Shown: positions 1-7,027, numbered from the stretch's first letter. The stretch: 8,287 nucleotides of DNA from Casp-actino8 sp037147055 (GCA_037147055.1 JBAWVW010000080.1:1-8287), one strand, 5' to 3'. Translations and numbers: made by a program. Notes: generated by a model from the sequence alone, not told the origin.

Positions 1-1050
1 CTCGGTTGGGTATTGAGTTTCGCGAGCACCGTTACATTATTTGTCACTCAGGGTCCTTATGCGATCGCTGGCAAGTGGTCCGATGTGTGGAGTACTTCGC
101 TGTGGTCCGATGTCCTGGAGACCCGCCAAGGTCGGGCAATCCTGATTCGCGAGATCTTGCTGCTGGGGATTCTCGGTCTTTTGATTGCATTACGTAAAAA
201 CTTTCACCGTTCAGCAACTTCGTGGTGGAGATCAAGCACTGCTTTGCTGGGTGCTGGCGTGGTCTTAACTTTCTCGGCGGCGGGTCACCCCAGTGCTTCA
301 TCAAGTTCAAACTTGGCGATTGCCATTGATGCGGTGCACTTTACGAGCGTCATTTTGTGGGCAGGTGGATTAGTGGCGATGGCTTTCTTGGCAAAGAAGA
401 CCGACTTTGCAGAGGTCGTCAGGAAATTTTCTAAAATGGCCACAATTGCTATTCCGCTAGCGGTGCTCTCAGGTTTATGGCAAACATGGCATTTGGTTCC
501 CGCTCTCAGCGATATCACGGAGACAACGTGGGGAAAAACTCTTGTGGTCAAGACCACTATCGCGATTGCGGTGGTGACCCTCGGCGGCGTGGCGAGATGG
601 CTGATTCACCGCGGGCATAGCGTGTCGATTAGACGTGTTCTGTTTCTTGAGTTGGGATTGGTGGCGGTCATTTTCGGCGTCACCAGTTCACTGGTTGCTG
701 CTTCGCCAGAAGTGACAGCCCCAGATTCGGTCTATCTCGTGCAAGCGGTGAATGGTGACAAAATTGCCAGCATCGCTATCACTCCAGGACGGACTGGTAA
801 CAACGAAATTCATGTCACGATCAGCACCCCAAGTGGGGCTTTAGCCCCTGTGCAAAATATCTCGATGCGGCTCACGCTGCCTGATTCGGAGGTCCCGACG
901 ATTGCTGTACCTGTCACGGAACTTGCACCCAATCACTTCTCAGGTTCGGTAGCGATTTTGTTCCCCGGGCTGTGGACATTGGAAATTTTCCTCGAGCCTG
1001 ATTCGCAGAGCAGTATTCGCTTGAGTACCAACATCCAGATTCCTGGCTAA
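1..1050 (+). CDS. CopD-type copper resistance/transport membrane protein, 3' part
   Basis: This is the C-terminal 349 residues of an integral membrane protein of the CopD (PF05425-like) family, associated with copper uptake or tolerance. The frame is open from base 1, so the gene is 5'-truncated by the window; the TTG at 13 should not be taken as a start. Family-like features are the QGPYA segment near residue 18, TRQGRAILIRE near 42, GHP near 95, DAVHF followed by WAGG (110-123), and a TM-loop-TM stretch with SGLWQTWH then WGKTLVVK (157-184). I count roughly seven hydrophobic spans up to about residue 233. After them, residues about 240-349 form a non-membrane, beta-rich tail resembling the YtkA/FixH-like domains attached to actinobacterial CopD proteins. 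A CopC domain may lie upstream outside the window. The stop overlaps the convergent neighbour by 4 bases. The family is fairly sure; substrate direction is not. Confidence 0.85.
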   Translation, partial: LGWVLSFASTVTLFVTQGPYAIAGKWSDVWSTSLWSDVLETRQGRAILIREILLLGILGLLIALRKNFHRSATSWWRSSTALLGAGVVLTFSAAGHPSASSSSNLAIAIDAVHFTSVILWAGGLVAMAFLAKKTDFAEVVRKFSKMATIAIPLAVLSGLWQTWHLVPALSDITETTWGKTLVVKTTIAIAVVTLGGVARWLIHRGHSVSIRRVLFLELGLVAVIFGVTSSLVAASPEVTAPDSVYLVQAVNGDKIASIAITPGRTGNNEIHVTISTPSGALAPVQNISMRLTLPDSEVPTIAVPVTELAPNHFSGSVAILFPGLWTLEIFLEPDSQSSIRLSTNIQIPG

Positions 1051-2282
1051 TCATTGATAATTGCTGACAGTTCACCTTTGTCAGCTTGATTAATGATTGA
1101 GTCAAATGTGTGTTGTAATTCAATTTGCACTTCCGCGGGCGGTTCAAGAGTTTGCTCATTGATCCGCCCTTGTGAAAGCGCCGAGATCCACACCGCGGAA
1201 TAGGCGATGCCGGCTAAGGCCTCACGGCTCTTGATCTTGTCAATCGCTGATGATTTAGTGATCTCATCGGAATCATCAAAGACCCGTGCGAGCGAGCGAG
1301 TGGCTTGAGAGACAGCGAGCGATAATGGCCACGGTACTCGGAGCGGTGATTGAGAGGGGAGTGATAGCAGGGTTGCGATATTGGAGGCCCGAAATTCGCC
1401 TTGATCAATTTTCGCTCTCTGAAAAATCGCAGTAGAGGATCCAATACTAAAAGCTATGTCGTCGATTTGCTGAAGTCGTAATTGCTTATTCAGCGGTAGG
1501 ACCCGAAGATTGAGTAATAATGAATCAGCCAATCCATTTGCGAGGGCAAGTGCCGCCGACCGAGAACGGGCAACATCGTGCAGTCGTGCGAGACCTTCTT
1601 GTGCATCCCAGTTCCACTGGTGGGCCAAACCACTAAATTGCATTTGCCATGGGGCGATGACTTGTCCCAAGAGATCTTTCACTTCTTTTTCAATCCGTCG
1701 TTGATCAATCAGGTCATTCCACGTTGGGGCAATGCCATCATTCCAATCATGTTCCTCAAAGACAACGCGAACAAGGCGAATGATTCGTTGGCCGGCAATG
1801 TGAACTGTTGTCGTACGCGGGTCGGTGGCAGATAACCACAGTTTTGCAATGATTGATGTGTCATGTGCTCCGTAAATCAGTGGCGCGAGAAAAGAGGTTT
1901 CATCAATAAGTTTTCCGGCGACATGGGGGTCGTTGGCGATTGGCCGTAAAAGTTCATCAATGCGCGTTGGTTGGGGGTGCGTGGCTTCGGCCCACCAGCC
2001 AGGGTTGCGCTTGAGCCAGTCATCAAGTTGGCAACGAATTCCCATAGCTATCGGGCTTGGCACCATATGAGAAAAATTGAGATTGCTCTTCAAAACATTG
2101 CCAACGACAATCTGCTGACCTTCGATAAGGCAGCGGCAGTAATGCAGTTGTCCGTGGACCTCTGGGACATACAACAAAGAGAAATTCAGCCGTTGGATGA
2201 CCATTTGTAGTTGATCGCTAAGTTTTTGCAGAGATGTGTACATGGCTGCCAGTCGCTCAGGCTCAAAGGCCAAGTAACTCAC
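1047..2282 (-). CDS. Uncharacterised 411-residue helical protein, possible WXG/DUF6571-like
   Basis: I do not recognise this protein with confidence. The start is a GTG 5 bases after the stop of the 65-residue gene, so the two are probably co-translated; no strong Shine-Dalgarno is visible. It has no signal peptide and no clear membrane span. The N-terminus (residues 1-32, with FEPERLAAMYTSLQKLSDQLQ) looks like the first amphipathic helix of WXG/LXG-type proteins. Residues about 97-155 (DELLRPIANDPHVAGKLIDE, then a hydrophobic LAPLIYG stretch and LWLSATDP) recall the 'ANDP..A..F' segment seen in actinobacterial proteins of the DUF6571 type that accompany ESX-like substrates. The remainder is mostly alpha-helical, with tryptophan-rich patches near 97-98 (WW), 180-188 and 212-225. 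No catalytic motif is evident. The gene looks intact. Its stop overlaps the convergent CopD gene by 4 bases. The coding call is strong; the family resemblance is an inference. Confidence 0.8.
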   Translation of the reverse strand: MSYLAFEPERLAAMYTSLQKLSDQLQMVIQRLNFSLLYVPEVHGQLHYCRCLIEGQQIVVGNVLKSNLNFSHMVPSPIAMGIRCQLDDWLKRNPGWWAEATHPQPTRIDELLRPIANDPHVAGKLIDETSFLAPLIYGAHDTSIIAKLWLSATDPRTTTVHIAGQRIIRLVRVVFEEHDWNDGIAPTWNDLIDQRRIEKEVKDLLGQVIAPWQMQFSGLAHQWNWDAQEGLARLHDVARSRSAALALANGLADSLLLNLRVLPLNKQLRLQQIDDIAFSIGSSTAIFQRAKIDQGEFRASNIATLLSLPSQSPLRVPWPLSLAVSQATRSLARVFDDSDEITKSSAIDKIKSREALAGIAYSAVWISALSQGRINEQTLEPPAEVQIELQHTFDSIINQADKGELSAIIND

Positions 2283-2287
2283 CAGAA

Positions 2288-2485
2288 TTACATCGTTAGG
2301 TCGGGCGTCACCTGAAGAATTTCAATGCTTCGCCCAAGAATCCAACGGATCTTTTGTAGTTCATTCTCCAAGTTTGAGTGCCGTGGGCCGATCCAAGTTT
2401 GATTGGAATTCAGGCGCAGGAGATCGACGAGTTCATTCTCAATCAGGGTCTGGAGATGGGTGGCGATTTCTTGACAGACTGGCAT
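2288..2485 (-). CDS. Small WXG-like helical hairpin protein, 65 residues
   Basis: This is a small predicted soluble protein. Residues 5-26 can form one amphipathic helix and 34-57 a second. The turn between them carries W31-I32-G33, the Trp-x-Gly motif that defines WXG100 (ESAT-6-like) proteins. It is shorter than the usual ~100 residues, and it lacks the C-terminal YxxxD/E secretion signal of actinobacterial substrates. The ATG at 2485 is the only ordinary start in frame: a TGA lies 12 codons upstream with no ATG, GTG or TTG between. No good Shine-Dalgarno precedes it; a GAGGAG lies about 36 bases upstream, too far to serve. It sits 48 bases after the GNAT gene and 5 bases before the 411-residue gene, so it is probably co-transcribed with the latter. 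The two proteins may be partners. WXG membership rests on motif and helix pattern only and could be coincidence. Confidence 0.6.
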   Translation of the reverse strand: MPVCQEIATHLQTLIENELVDLLRLNSNQTWIGPRHSNLENELQKIRWILGRSIEILQVTPDLTM

Positions 2486-2533
2486 CTTTGATTGTGTGCG
2501 CCCGATGCGGGACTGCGGTCATCTCCTCGGTAT

Positions 2534-2983
2534 TTATCTCAAGGATTTGATGACGCGATGATGGGGCAGTCGAGTGACTGATTCGATGAACCCTTCACCA
2601 GTAGTGAGGAAGCCATTGCGATTGTAGAAATTGAGGGCTTGATCACGAGCGTTGGCCCATATGAGATCGGCATCCAATGACAACGCGTAGTCAACTCCAG
2701 CGGCCAAAATCAGGGCGCCGATTCCTTGGTTTTGGACAGAGATAGCCGTGGCCATGCCACGTAGTTGTACCGCCCGCAGATGAGGTTGTTGGTCAAGGGC
2801 AGGCTCCAACCATGTGCTCACACCAACGATCTCCCCCAGCGAATCCACGGCAACCAAATGCCGCGTCGTTGCATCATCATCGCCTTCAAAGTCGACTGTC
2901 TTGTTTGTTGTATGAGCCCGGAGAACTTCAAGACGCAATGGTCGCACCTCGGCGGTCGTCGCAAAGCGAATGGTGACACTCAT
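2534..2983 (-). CDS. GNAT-family N-acetyltransferase
   Basis: This 149-residue protein has the length and layout of a single-domain GNAT acetyltransferase, which transfers the acetyl group of acetyl-CoA to an amine. After an N-terminal strand-helix (SVTIRFATTAEVRPLR), strands around residues 42-58 (HLVAVDSLGEIVGVSTWLEP) and 71-82 (AVQLRGMATAIS) lead into the CoA pyrophosphate loop Q84-N-Q-G87-I-G89 (Q/RxxGxG/A). Motif B follows as LNFYNRNGF (118-125), with Tyr120 at the usual general-acid position. The substrate cannot be read from the sequence. The start is the ATG at 2983, preceded by a weak GAGA-type Shine-Dalgarno. It lies 56 bases after the ThiQ stop; a 5-bp inverted repeat (TCAGC/GCTGA) in that gap lacks a U-run, so read-through from the thiamine operon is possible. 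No functional link to thiamine is implied. Confidence 0.9.
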   Translation of the reverse strand: MSVTIRFATTAEVRPLRLEVLRAHTTNKTVDFEGDDDATTRHLVAVDSLGEIVGVSTWLEPALDQQPHLRAVQLRGMATAISVQNQGIGALILAAGVDYALSLDADLIWANARDQALNFYNRNGFLTTGEGFIESVTRLPHHRVIKSLR

Positions 2984-3039
2984 TTTGCGTGATCTCGATG
3001 TCGAGCAATATTCATTGCATCAGCCTATGGGTGCTGAGG

Positions 3040-3663
3040 TTATTGAAGGTGGGTGATTGTGTCAGCAATGGTTCGGGCTTCAGCAAGATCATGGGTGACG
3101 AGTAAGGCAGTGGTCTTGGATGTCTGCAGTATCTGTCGCAGATCAGTTGCTAAACGGTCGTGAAGTTCATCATCAAGTCCAGTGAGGGGTTCGTCCAGTA
3201 ACAGCACTTGTGGTTTGGGGGCTAGGGCCCGCGCCAGGGCCACTCGTTTGGCTTGCCCGCCAGACAAAGTGGAGACCGATTGTTGAGAGAATTCTGTCAG
3301 CCCCACAAGATTCAGCAATTCATCGCAACGCGCAGCGATGGCTGATCGACTTTGATGCGCCATCTTTAATCCGAAAGCCACGTTATTGAAAACGTTGAGG
3401 TGCGTAAAGAGTTGATTGTCTTGAAAGACCAGACCGACAGAGCGGAGGTGAGTGGGGGTCGCACTGACGTTGATTCCATTGATCAGGATTTCTCCGTGAC
3501 TTGCAACGAGTAATCCAGCGGTGAGTCGCAATAAGGTAGATTTTCCCGAACCAGAAGGTCCGACGATCGCCATGGTCTGACCACTTGCCACTTCAAGAGA
3601 AAAGTCATTCAGCAATTCTCGCTTGTTATAAGAAAATGAGAGATGGCGAATTGACAGGCTCAT
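3040..3663 (-). CDS. thiQ: Thiamine ABC transporter, ATP-binding protein
   Basis: This 207-residue ATPase is predicted to power the thiamine importer from the cytoplasmic face of the membrane. All motifs are present: Walker A GPSGSGKST (35-43), Q-loop Gln81, signature LSGGQ (133-137), Walker B LLLDEP with catalytic Glu158 (154-159), D-loop GLD (162-164) and switch His191. The short length without a C-terminal regulatory domain matches ThiQ rather than the longer iron or spermidine ATPases (FbpC, PotA). The ATG at 3663 overlaps the permease stop as ATGA, so translation is probably coupled and the start is well supported. The thiamine assignment depends on context (kinase, ThiB-like lipoprotein and TPP riboswitch in the same operon); from sequence alone, any FbpC-like importer would be possible. 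Confidence 0.93.
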   Translation of the reverse strand: MSLSIRHLSFSYNKRELLNDFSLEVASGQTMAIVGPSGSGKSTLLRLTAGLLVASHGEILINGINVSATPTHLRSVGLVFQDNQLFTHLNVFNNVAFGLKMAHQSRSAIAARCDELLNLVGLTEFSQQSVSTLSGGQAKRVALARALAPKPQVLLLDEPLTGLDDELHDRLATDLRQILQTSKTTALLVTHDLAEARTIADTITHLQ

Positions 3664-5192
3664 GAGTACGAACGCCGATCAACGCTGATGACCAAAAGAC
3701 CCGTGATAAAGATCAATAAAGTCGCCGCAGCCATACCGGTACTACGCGGAATATCGCCCGCACGACTAAAAAGATTGGCGATTGAAATCGGCAAGGTTGA
3801 AGAATTGCGACGCGTGAGAAAACTGGTTGCCCCAAACTCGCCTAAGGACATGGCAAGAGAAAATGCCACCCCGGTTGCCAGGGCGGGGCGGAGGAGAGGA
3901 AGATCAATGTTGAGCCAACGTCGCCAAGGACTGGCGCCTAAGGTTGCCGCTGCGTGACCTAGATCGGGTGGAATGACATTCGCAATCGCAATCATTGCCC
4001 GCATAACGAATGGCAGGGCGATGGCAGCGTGAACGAGAGGAATTAACAGACGACTTGAGCGAAAATCAAATGGCGCACGGTCATAGGTGATAAGGATCGC
4101 TAAGCCGAGGACAACGGGAGATGTTGAGAGTGGCAGAACCACGGCGGTGTGAATCCAATGACGTCGGGCGAAAGCCGTGGCTGCCATTCCCACGGGTACC
4201 GCTATGGCCGTAGCAGCAAGTGCGTAGACCAACGAAGTCGCAAGTGCTGAGGGCAAGTCGATGGACAGACCGCGAATATCTTGGAGACCGAGAAGAACTT
4301 TCCACCCCGTCAAACTCCATGAATCGCGGGTGTGCAACGAAGAAAAAATGAGGGCTGCGATTGGTGCGGTAAATGCTGCTGTGGTGAGAAAGACAATGAC
4401 TCGCGACGATCTGTTCAGAGAGCGAGCACTCTTGCGATCTTCAATTTTGGAGAATTGTGCTCCTTGTGAGCGCGACCACCAGGCAAAAGCACAGGCGATA
4501 CATAAGGTTTGAGTGATACCAAGAACTGTGGCGCCAGAAATATCGCCGAGTTGAACGGCTCGTCGGTAGATCTCAATGTCAAGTGTTGCTAAACCAGGGC
4601 CTCCAAGAATTTGGATGATTCCGTATGAGGTGAAACACATCACGAAGATCAATGATCCGGAAGAAATAATAGCCGGGCGGGCAATCGGGAGAAGGAGATG
4701 GCGGTACACCTGTGCTGGCGACGCACCTAAAGTTTGCGCCGATTCAATGAGTCCTTGGTCAACGGATCGCCATAGCGGGCCGACAGTTCGTACGACGACA
4801 GAGATATTGAAAAAGATGTGCGCTAACAAGATGGCCCACGTGGTGCGGTGTAACGAAGTTGGTAGCACTGCTAAAAAGGCAGCACCTACGGCAATTGTCG
4901 GGAGTACAAATGGCACTGTGACGAGAGCAACCAAGATTGAGCGACCTGCGAATCGGTAACGCGCTAGAACCCATGTCGGAAAGAGCCCGAAAGCTATGGT
5001 GAGGGCCGTTGACAACATTCCCTGCCACAAAGAAAAAATGAGAGCATCGGCAACCCCTGGGCGCTGCCAGATAGCAAAAATGTCATGCCCACGGATCTCT
5101 TGAACGCTGATAACAATCAGCGGGAGTGCCGTGCTCACAGCCACCACAACAAGTGCTGGGGCACTGGCGAGACGAGTCCACCTTTTTCTCAT
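3660..5192 (-). CDS. thiP: Thiamine ABC transporter, fused two-domain permease
   Basis: This is the membrane channel of the importer, with two permease modules (BPD_transp_1 type) fused in one chain and about twelve hydrophobic spans. Each half carries the EAA loop that docks on the ATPase: residues about 150-174 (ESAQTLGASPAQ...LLPIARP) and about 413-437 (HAAATLGASPWR...LPLLRP). The layout is that of ThiP/FbpB. I chose the ATG at 5192, giving 510 residues. It overlaps the binding-protein stop as ATGA, exactly like the other two junctions of the operon, and leaves a normal positively charged N-terminus (MRKRWTRLA). A longer form from the GTG at 5225 is open but would overlap the upstream gene by 37 bases, and neither start has a clear Shine-Dalgarno. 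The C-terminal stop overlaps thiQ. Thiamine specificity is inferred from the operon and riboswitch. Confidence 0.93.
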   Translation of the reverse strand: MRKRWTRLASAPALVVVAVSTALPLIVISVQEIRGHDIFAIWQRPGVADALIFSLWQGMLSTALTIAFGLFPTWVLARYRFAGRSILVALVTVPFVLPTIAVGAAFLAVLPTSLHRTTWAILLAHIFFNISVVVRTVGPLWRSVDQGLIESAQTLGASPAQVYRHLLLPIARPAIISSGSLIFVMCFTSYGIIQILGGPGLATLDIEIYRRAVQLGDISGATVLGITQTLCIACAFAWWSRSQGAQFSKIEDRKSARSLNRSSRVIVFLTTAAFTAPIAALIFSSLHTRDSWSLTGWKVLLGLQDIRGLSIDLPSALATSLVYALAATAIAVPVGMAATAFARRHWIHTAVVLPLSTSPVVLGLAILITYDRAPFDFRSSRLLIPLVHAAIALPFVMRAMIAIANVIPPDLGHAAATLGASPWRRWLNIDLPLLRPALATGVAFSLAMSLGEFGATSFLTRRNSSTLPISIANLFSRAGDIPRSTGMAAATLLIFITGLLVISVDRRSYS

Positions 5193-6187
5193 CGCAGGGC
5201 GATATCTGACCATTGTTCGAGCCACGATTCGCGATGTGTAGCGATGTCATTCGAAGTGAGGGTGAATGGCTGAGAAATCTGCGGTGCGTATTTGATAAAT
5301 GACTCTGGCAACTCAACATCAGCGTTGATGGGATAGACGAACAAACTTTCGGGTAGCAATGTTTGAAAATCTTTGCTGATCAAATAGTCAATGAGTAGTT
5401 GCGACTCTGCGGGGTGTTTCGTTCCGCGCAGAATACCCGCATATTCGGTCTGTCGAAAACAAGTTTCGGTAGCGACACTGGTTGGGGCAGGGGCATCTGT
5501 CGCCATTGGGGGACTAGCGAAAATGACTTCTGCTGGTGGACTTGTCGCGTAACTCACGACAAGAGGGCGATCGCCACCGTAACGAGTGAATGAGGTGTAA
5601 TAGGCGTCGTTCCAAGTGTCGACAATGAGCACATCATTGTTGATGAGTTTCTCCCAATAGTTTGGCCAATTATCTCCGAAGGCTGCGATTGTTGCCAGCA
5701 GGAAGGCCAATCCAGGCGAGGACGTAGCAGCATTTTCAATGACCAGCATCGATGCGTATCGGCTAGAGAGCAAATCATCAAGAGTCCGTGGGGCATCAAT
5801 GCCGCGTTCGGCTAAGGCTGCAATGTCATAGTTCACGCAGACATCTCCGTAGTCAACAGCCACAGGTTCGCCAGCGAAGACTTCACTATCGGTAGCTCGC
5901 GAAATGAAAGTGTTGTCCACACCCCACATCACATCGCCCTCAGGGTTGCCAGCGGTGAGCGAAGCTTTGGCAACCATCTCTCCTGCATCGCCCGACAATG
6001 CGATCGTGACCTTGATTCCAGTTTGAGCTGTGAAGGCATCAAAGGCTCCTACTGGGGGAGTGAATGATTCATACGCAATCAACGTCAGTTCTTGAGTGTT
6101 CGGCTTGTCTGATCCACAGGCGGTAAGACTTATCAAGGTCAGGGCGATGACGAGACGTGATGTTTTATGGGCCAGGGAATATTTCAT
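5189..6187 (-). CDS. thiB: Thiamine ABC transporter, substrate-binding lipoprotein
   Basis: This 332-residue extracytoplasmic solute-binding protein captures the ligand for the importer. The N-terminus is a lipoprotein signal: basic start (MKYSLAHKTSR), hydrophobic stretch, then lipobox L21-T-A-C24, so Cys24 is the likely lipidated residue anchoring it outside the membrane. The mature part opens with a strand (LTLIAYESF) typical of this fold. ThiB-like segments follow: a GDVMWGVDNTFISRA region, VDYGDVCVNYD, and SSPGLAFLLATIAAFG, the last being characteristic of thiamine-binding TbpA/ThiB proteins. The ATG at 6187 overlaps the kinase stop as ATGA, which supports both the start and translational coupling. 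Other ligands of this fold family (iron, other cofactor precursors) are possible in principle, but the neighbouring thiamine pyrophosphokinase and TPP aptamer make thiamine or a phosphate ester much the best guess. Confidence 0.92.
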   Translation of the reverse strand: MKYSLAHKTSRLVIALTLISLTACGSDKPNTQELTLIAYESFTPPVGAFDAFTAQTGIKVTIALSGDAGEMVAKASLTAGNPEGDVMWGVDNTFISRATDSEVFAGEPVAVDYGDVCVNYDIAALAERGIDAPRTLDDLLSSRYASMLVIENAATSSPGLAFLLATIAAFGDNWPNYWEKLINNDVLIVDTWNDAYYTSFTRYGGDRPLVVSYATSPPAEVIFASPPMATDAPAPTSVATETCFRQTEYAGILRGTKHPAESQLLIDYLISKDFQTLLPESLFVYPINADVELPESFIKYAPQISQPFTLTSNDIATHRESWLEQWSDIALR

Positions 6188-6882
6188 TGTTGGCTACTTT
6201 CATGCTCTTCAGGGGTAGTGAGAAAACCGGGATAGACGATCGCCAAGACGCCACGATCAATACTGATCTGGATCGAACTTTTCTCGACCCTATTGCTCAC
6301 TGTGCGAGCACTGCGCGCTGATAACTCTTCGTTGTCAAGATTCCACATCAATCCTGCGGTCGTGACCCCGTGAGCCGAACCTCCTAGTGGGATCAGGCTC
6401 AGGGTGCATCCGATCGGCACAGTACTGTCTAATTTTTTCGGGCCGTGCAAAATCTCCACGCGGTCTGATCCAATCCATGCAAGCAAAGTTTTCATTGCGC
6501 CGAGTGACGGATCGGCCAAGGCGGCCATGACACCCAGGATGTGGTCAATGCGATCACCCGAACCCCACAGCAGTGTCACATGTTGAAAGTTGTACGCAAC
6601 TGTGTAGGCAAGAGCCAACTCGGTATCTGTTTGGTCTTTATCGGAATCGTGGGTGATGATTTCCCAGTTCTCATGGCGGGAACGCTCAAGAGATGCTGCT
6701 GAGACAGAGTCCATATCGCCGAGAAACACATCAGGTGTGAGACCAAGGGCCAACGCATGGTCCAGCCCCGAGTCAGCACAAATGACGACCATGTCGGGAT
6801 CGAGATAGGCAAGCGCCTGTTGCTCGGGGGGATGTCCGCCGATCACAATCAGCGCTCGTGTGGGTTGTCCGTTACCTATCAT
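6184..6882 (-). CDS. thiN: Thiamine pyrophosphokinase
   Basis: The enzyme transfers pyrophosphate from ATP to thiamine, giving TPP and AMP in one step; it serves salvage of imported vitamin. Family motifs are clear: ADSG (36-39), PDVFLGDMDS (50-59), the acidic DKDQTD (81-86), and GSGDRIDH (107-114), followed by a C-terminal beta domain ending SNRVEKSSIQISIDRGVLAIV (196-216). I chose the ATG at 6882 (232 residues). It lies 6 bases after GGAGGG, whereas the longer open frame back to 6936 would translate the riboswitch itself. The gene is first in the operon and overlaps the binding-protein start as ATGA. Expression is likely shut off by TPP through the leader. The family is firm; thiN is used for the Bacillus-type enzyme, and actinobacterial members may be listed only as thiamine diphosphokinase. 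Confidence 0.93.
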   Translation of the reverse strand: MIGNGQPTRALIVIGGHPPEQQALAYLDPDMVVICADSGLDHALALGLTPDVFLGDMDSVSAASLERSRHENWEIITHDSDKDQTDTELALAYTVAYNFQHVTLLWGSGDRIDHILGVMAALADPSLGAMKTLLAWIGSDRVEILHGPKKLDSTVPIGCTLSLIPLGGSAHGVTTAGLMWNLDNEELSARSARTVSNRVEKSSIQISIDRGVLAIVYPGFLTTPEEHESSQQ

Positions 6883-6887
6883 CCAAA

Positions 6888-6980
6888 TCCCTCCGCTGGC
6901 ATTACCCAGTTCAGGTTCTCGGGTCGGCGATAGCAATCACCCTCTCAGCCCACTGAACTTGTGAGCTCCCCGTCGTAGTG
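6888..6980 (-). promoter_or_regulatory. TPP riboswitch (THI element) of the thiamine operon
   Basis: The minus strand carries the conserved aptamer core in order. GGGGAGC (about 6971-6965) is followed by P3, GCTCAC (6966-6961) pairing with GTGGGC (6953-6948) around a 7-base loop, then GGCTGAGA (6950-6943). An optional P3a hairpin follows, GGTGAT (6941-6936)/AUCGCC (6931-6926) with a 4-base loop. P2 closes as CGGG (6972-6969)/CCCG (6923-6920). Next come GAACCTGA, P5 CTGG (6909-6906)/CCAG (6899-6896) around GTAATG, and finally GCGGAGGGA. I could not find a convincing P1. The GGAGGG at 6894-6889 is also the Shine-Dalgarno of the kinase, 6 bases from its ATG, so TPP binding should hide the ribosome site directly; no terminator hairpin with a U-run lies between aptamer and start. 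This is the established THI-element class; the control mode is inferred. Confidence 0.96.
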
Positions 6981-6999
6981 AACTTAATGGTATCCCAAG

Positions 7000-7027
7000 A
7001 TTCTCTATTGAGAGATATCGGGTTCAA
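7000..7027 (-). promoter_or_regulatory. Possible promoter of the thiamine operon
   Basis: The minus strand shows TTGAAC (7027-7022) as a -35-like box, a 16-base spacer, and GAGAAT (7005-7000) as a -10-like box, at the very end of the CDF transporter gene. This would start transcription near 6993, just before the aptamer. An alternative -10, TACCAT (6992-6987), has no good -35 partner. Matches are imperfect, and read-through from the CDF gene cannot be excluded. Confidence 0.3.

Noticed and set aside
1510..1835. Plus-strand open frames of 64 and 85 codons inside the 411-residue gene
   Set aside because: They are antisense to a long intact minus-strand gene, and their translations show no recognisable motif or plausible composition.
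2440..2522. Short minus-strand frame from the ATG right after GAGGAG (about 27 codons)
   Set aside because: The Shine-Dalgarno abuts the ATG with no spacing, and the peptide ends inside the 65-residue gene in another frame without any motif.
2984..3039. Inverted repeats CTCGA-TG-TCGAG and TCAGC/GCTGA between thiQ and the GNAT gene as a terminator
   Set aside because: The stems are only 4-5 bp, the first has too tight a loop, and neither is followed by a U-run.
4576..4959. 127-codon plus-strand open frame opposite thiP
   Set aside because: It is a shadow of the membrane permease: its composition is that of an antisense frame, and it has no domain or Shine-Dalgarno.
6997..7017. Hairpin TCTCT-CAAT-AGAGA across the CDF stop codon as a terminator
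   Set aside because: It is A/T-containing and short, with no U-run after it on the minus strand; it also overlaps the possible -10 of the thiamine operon.
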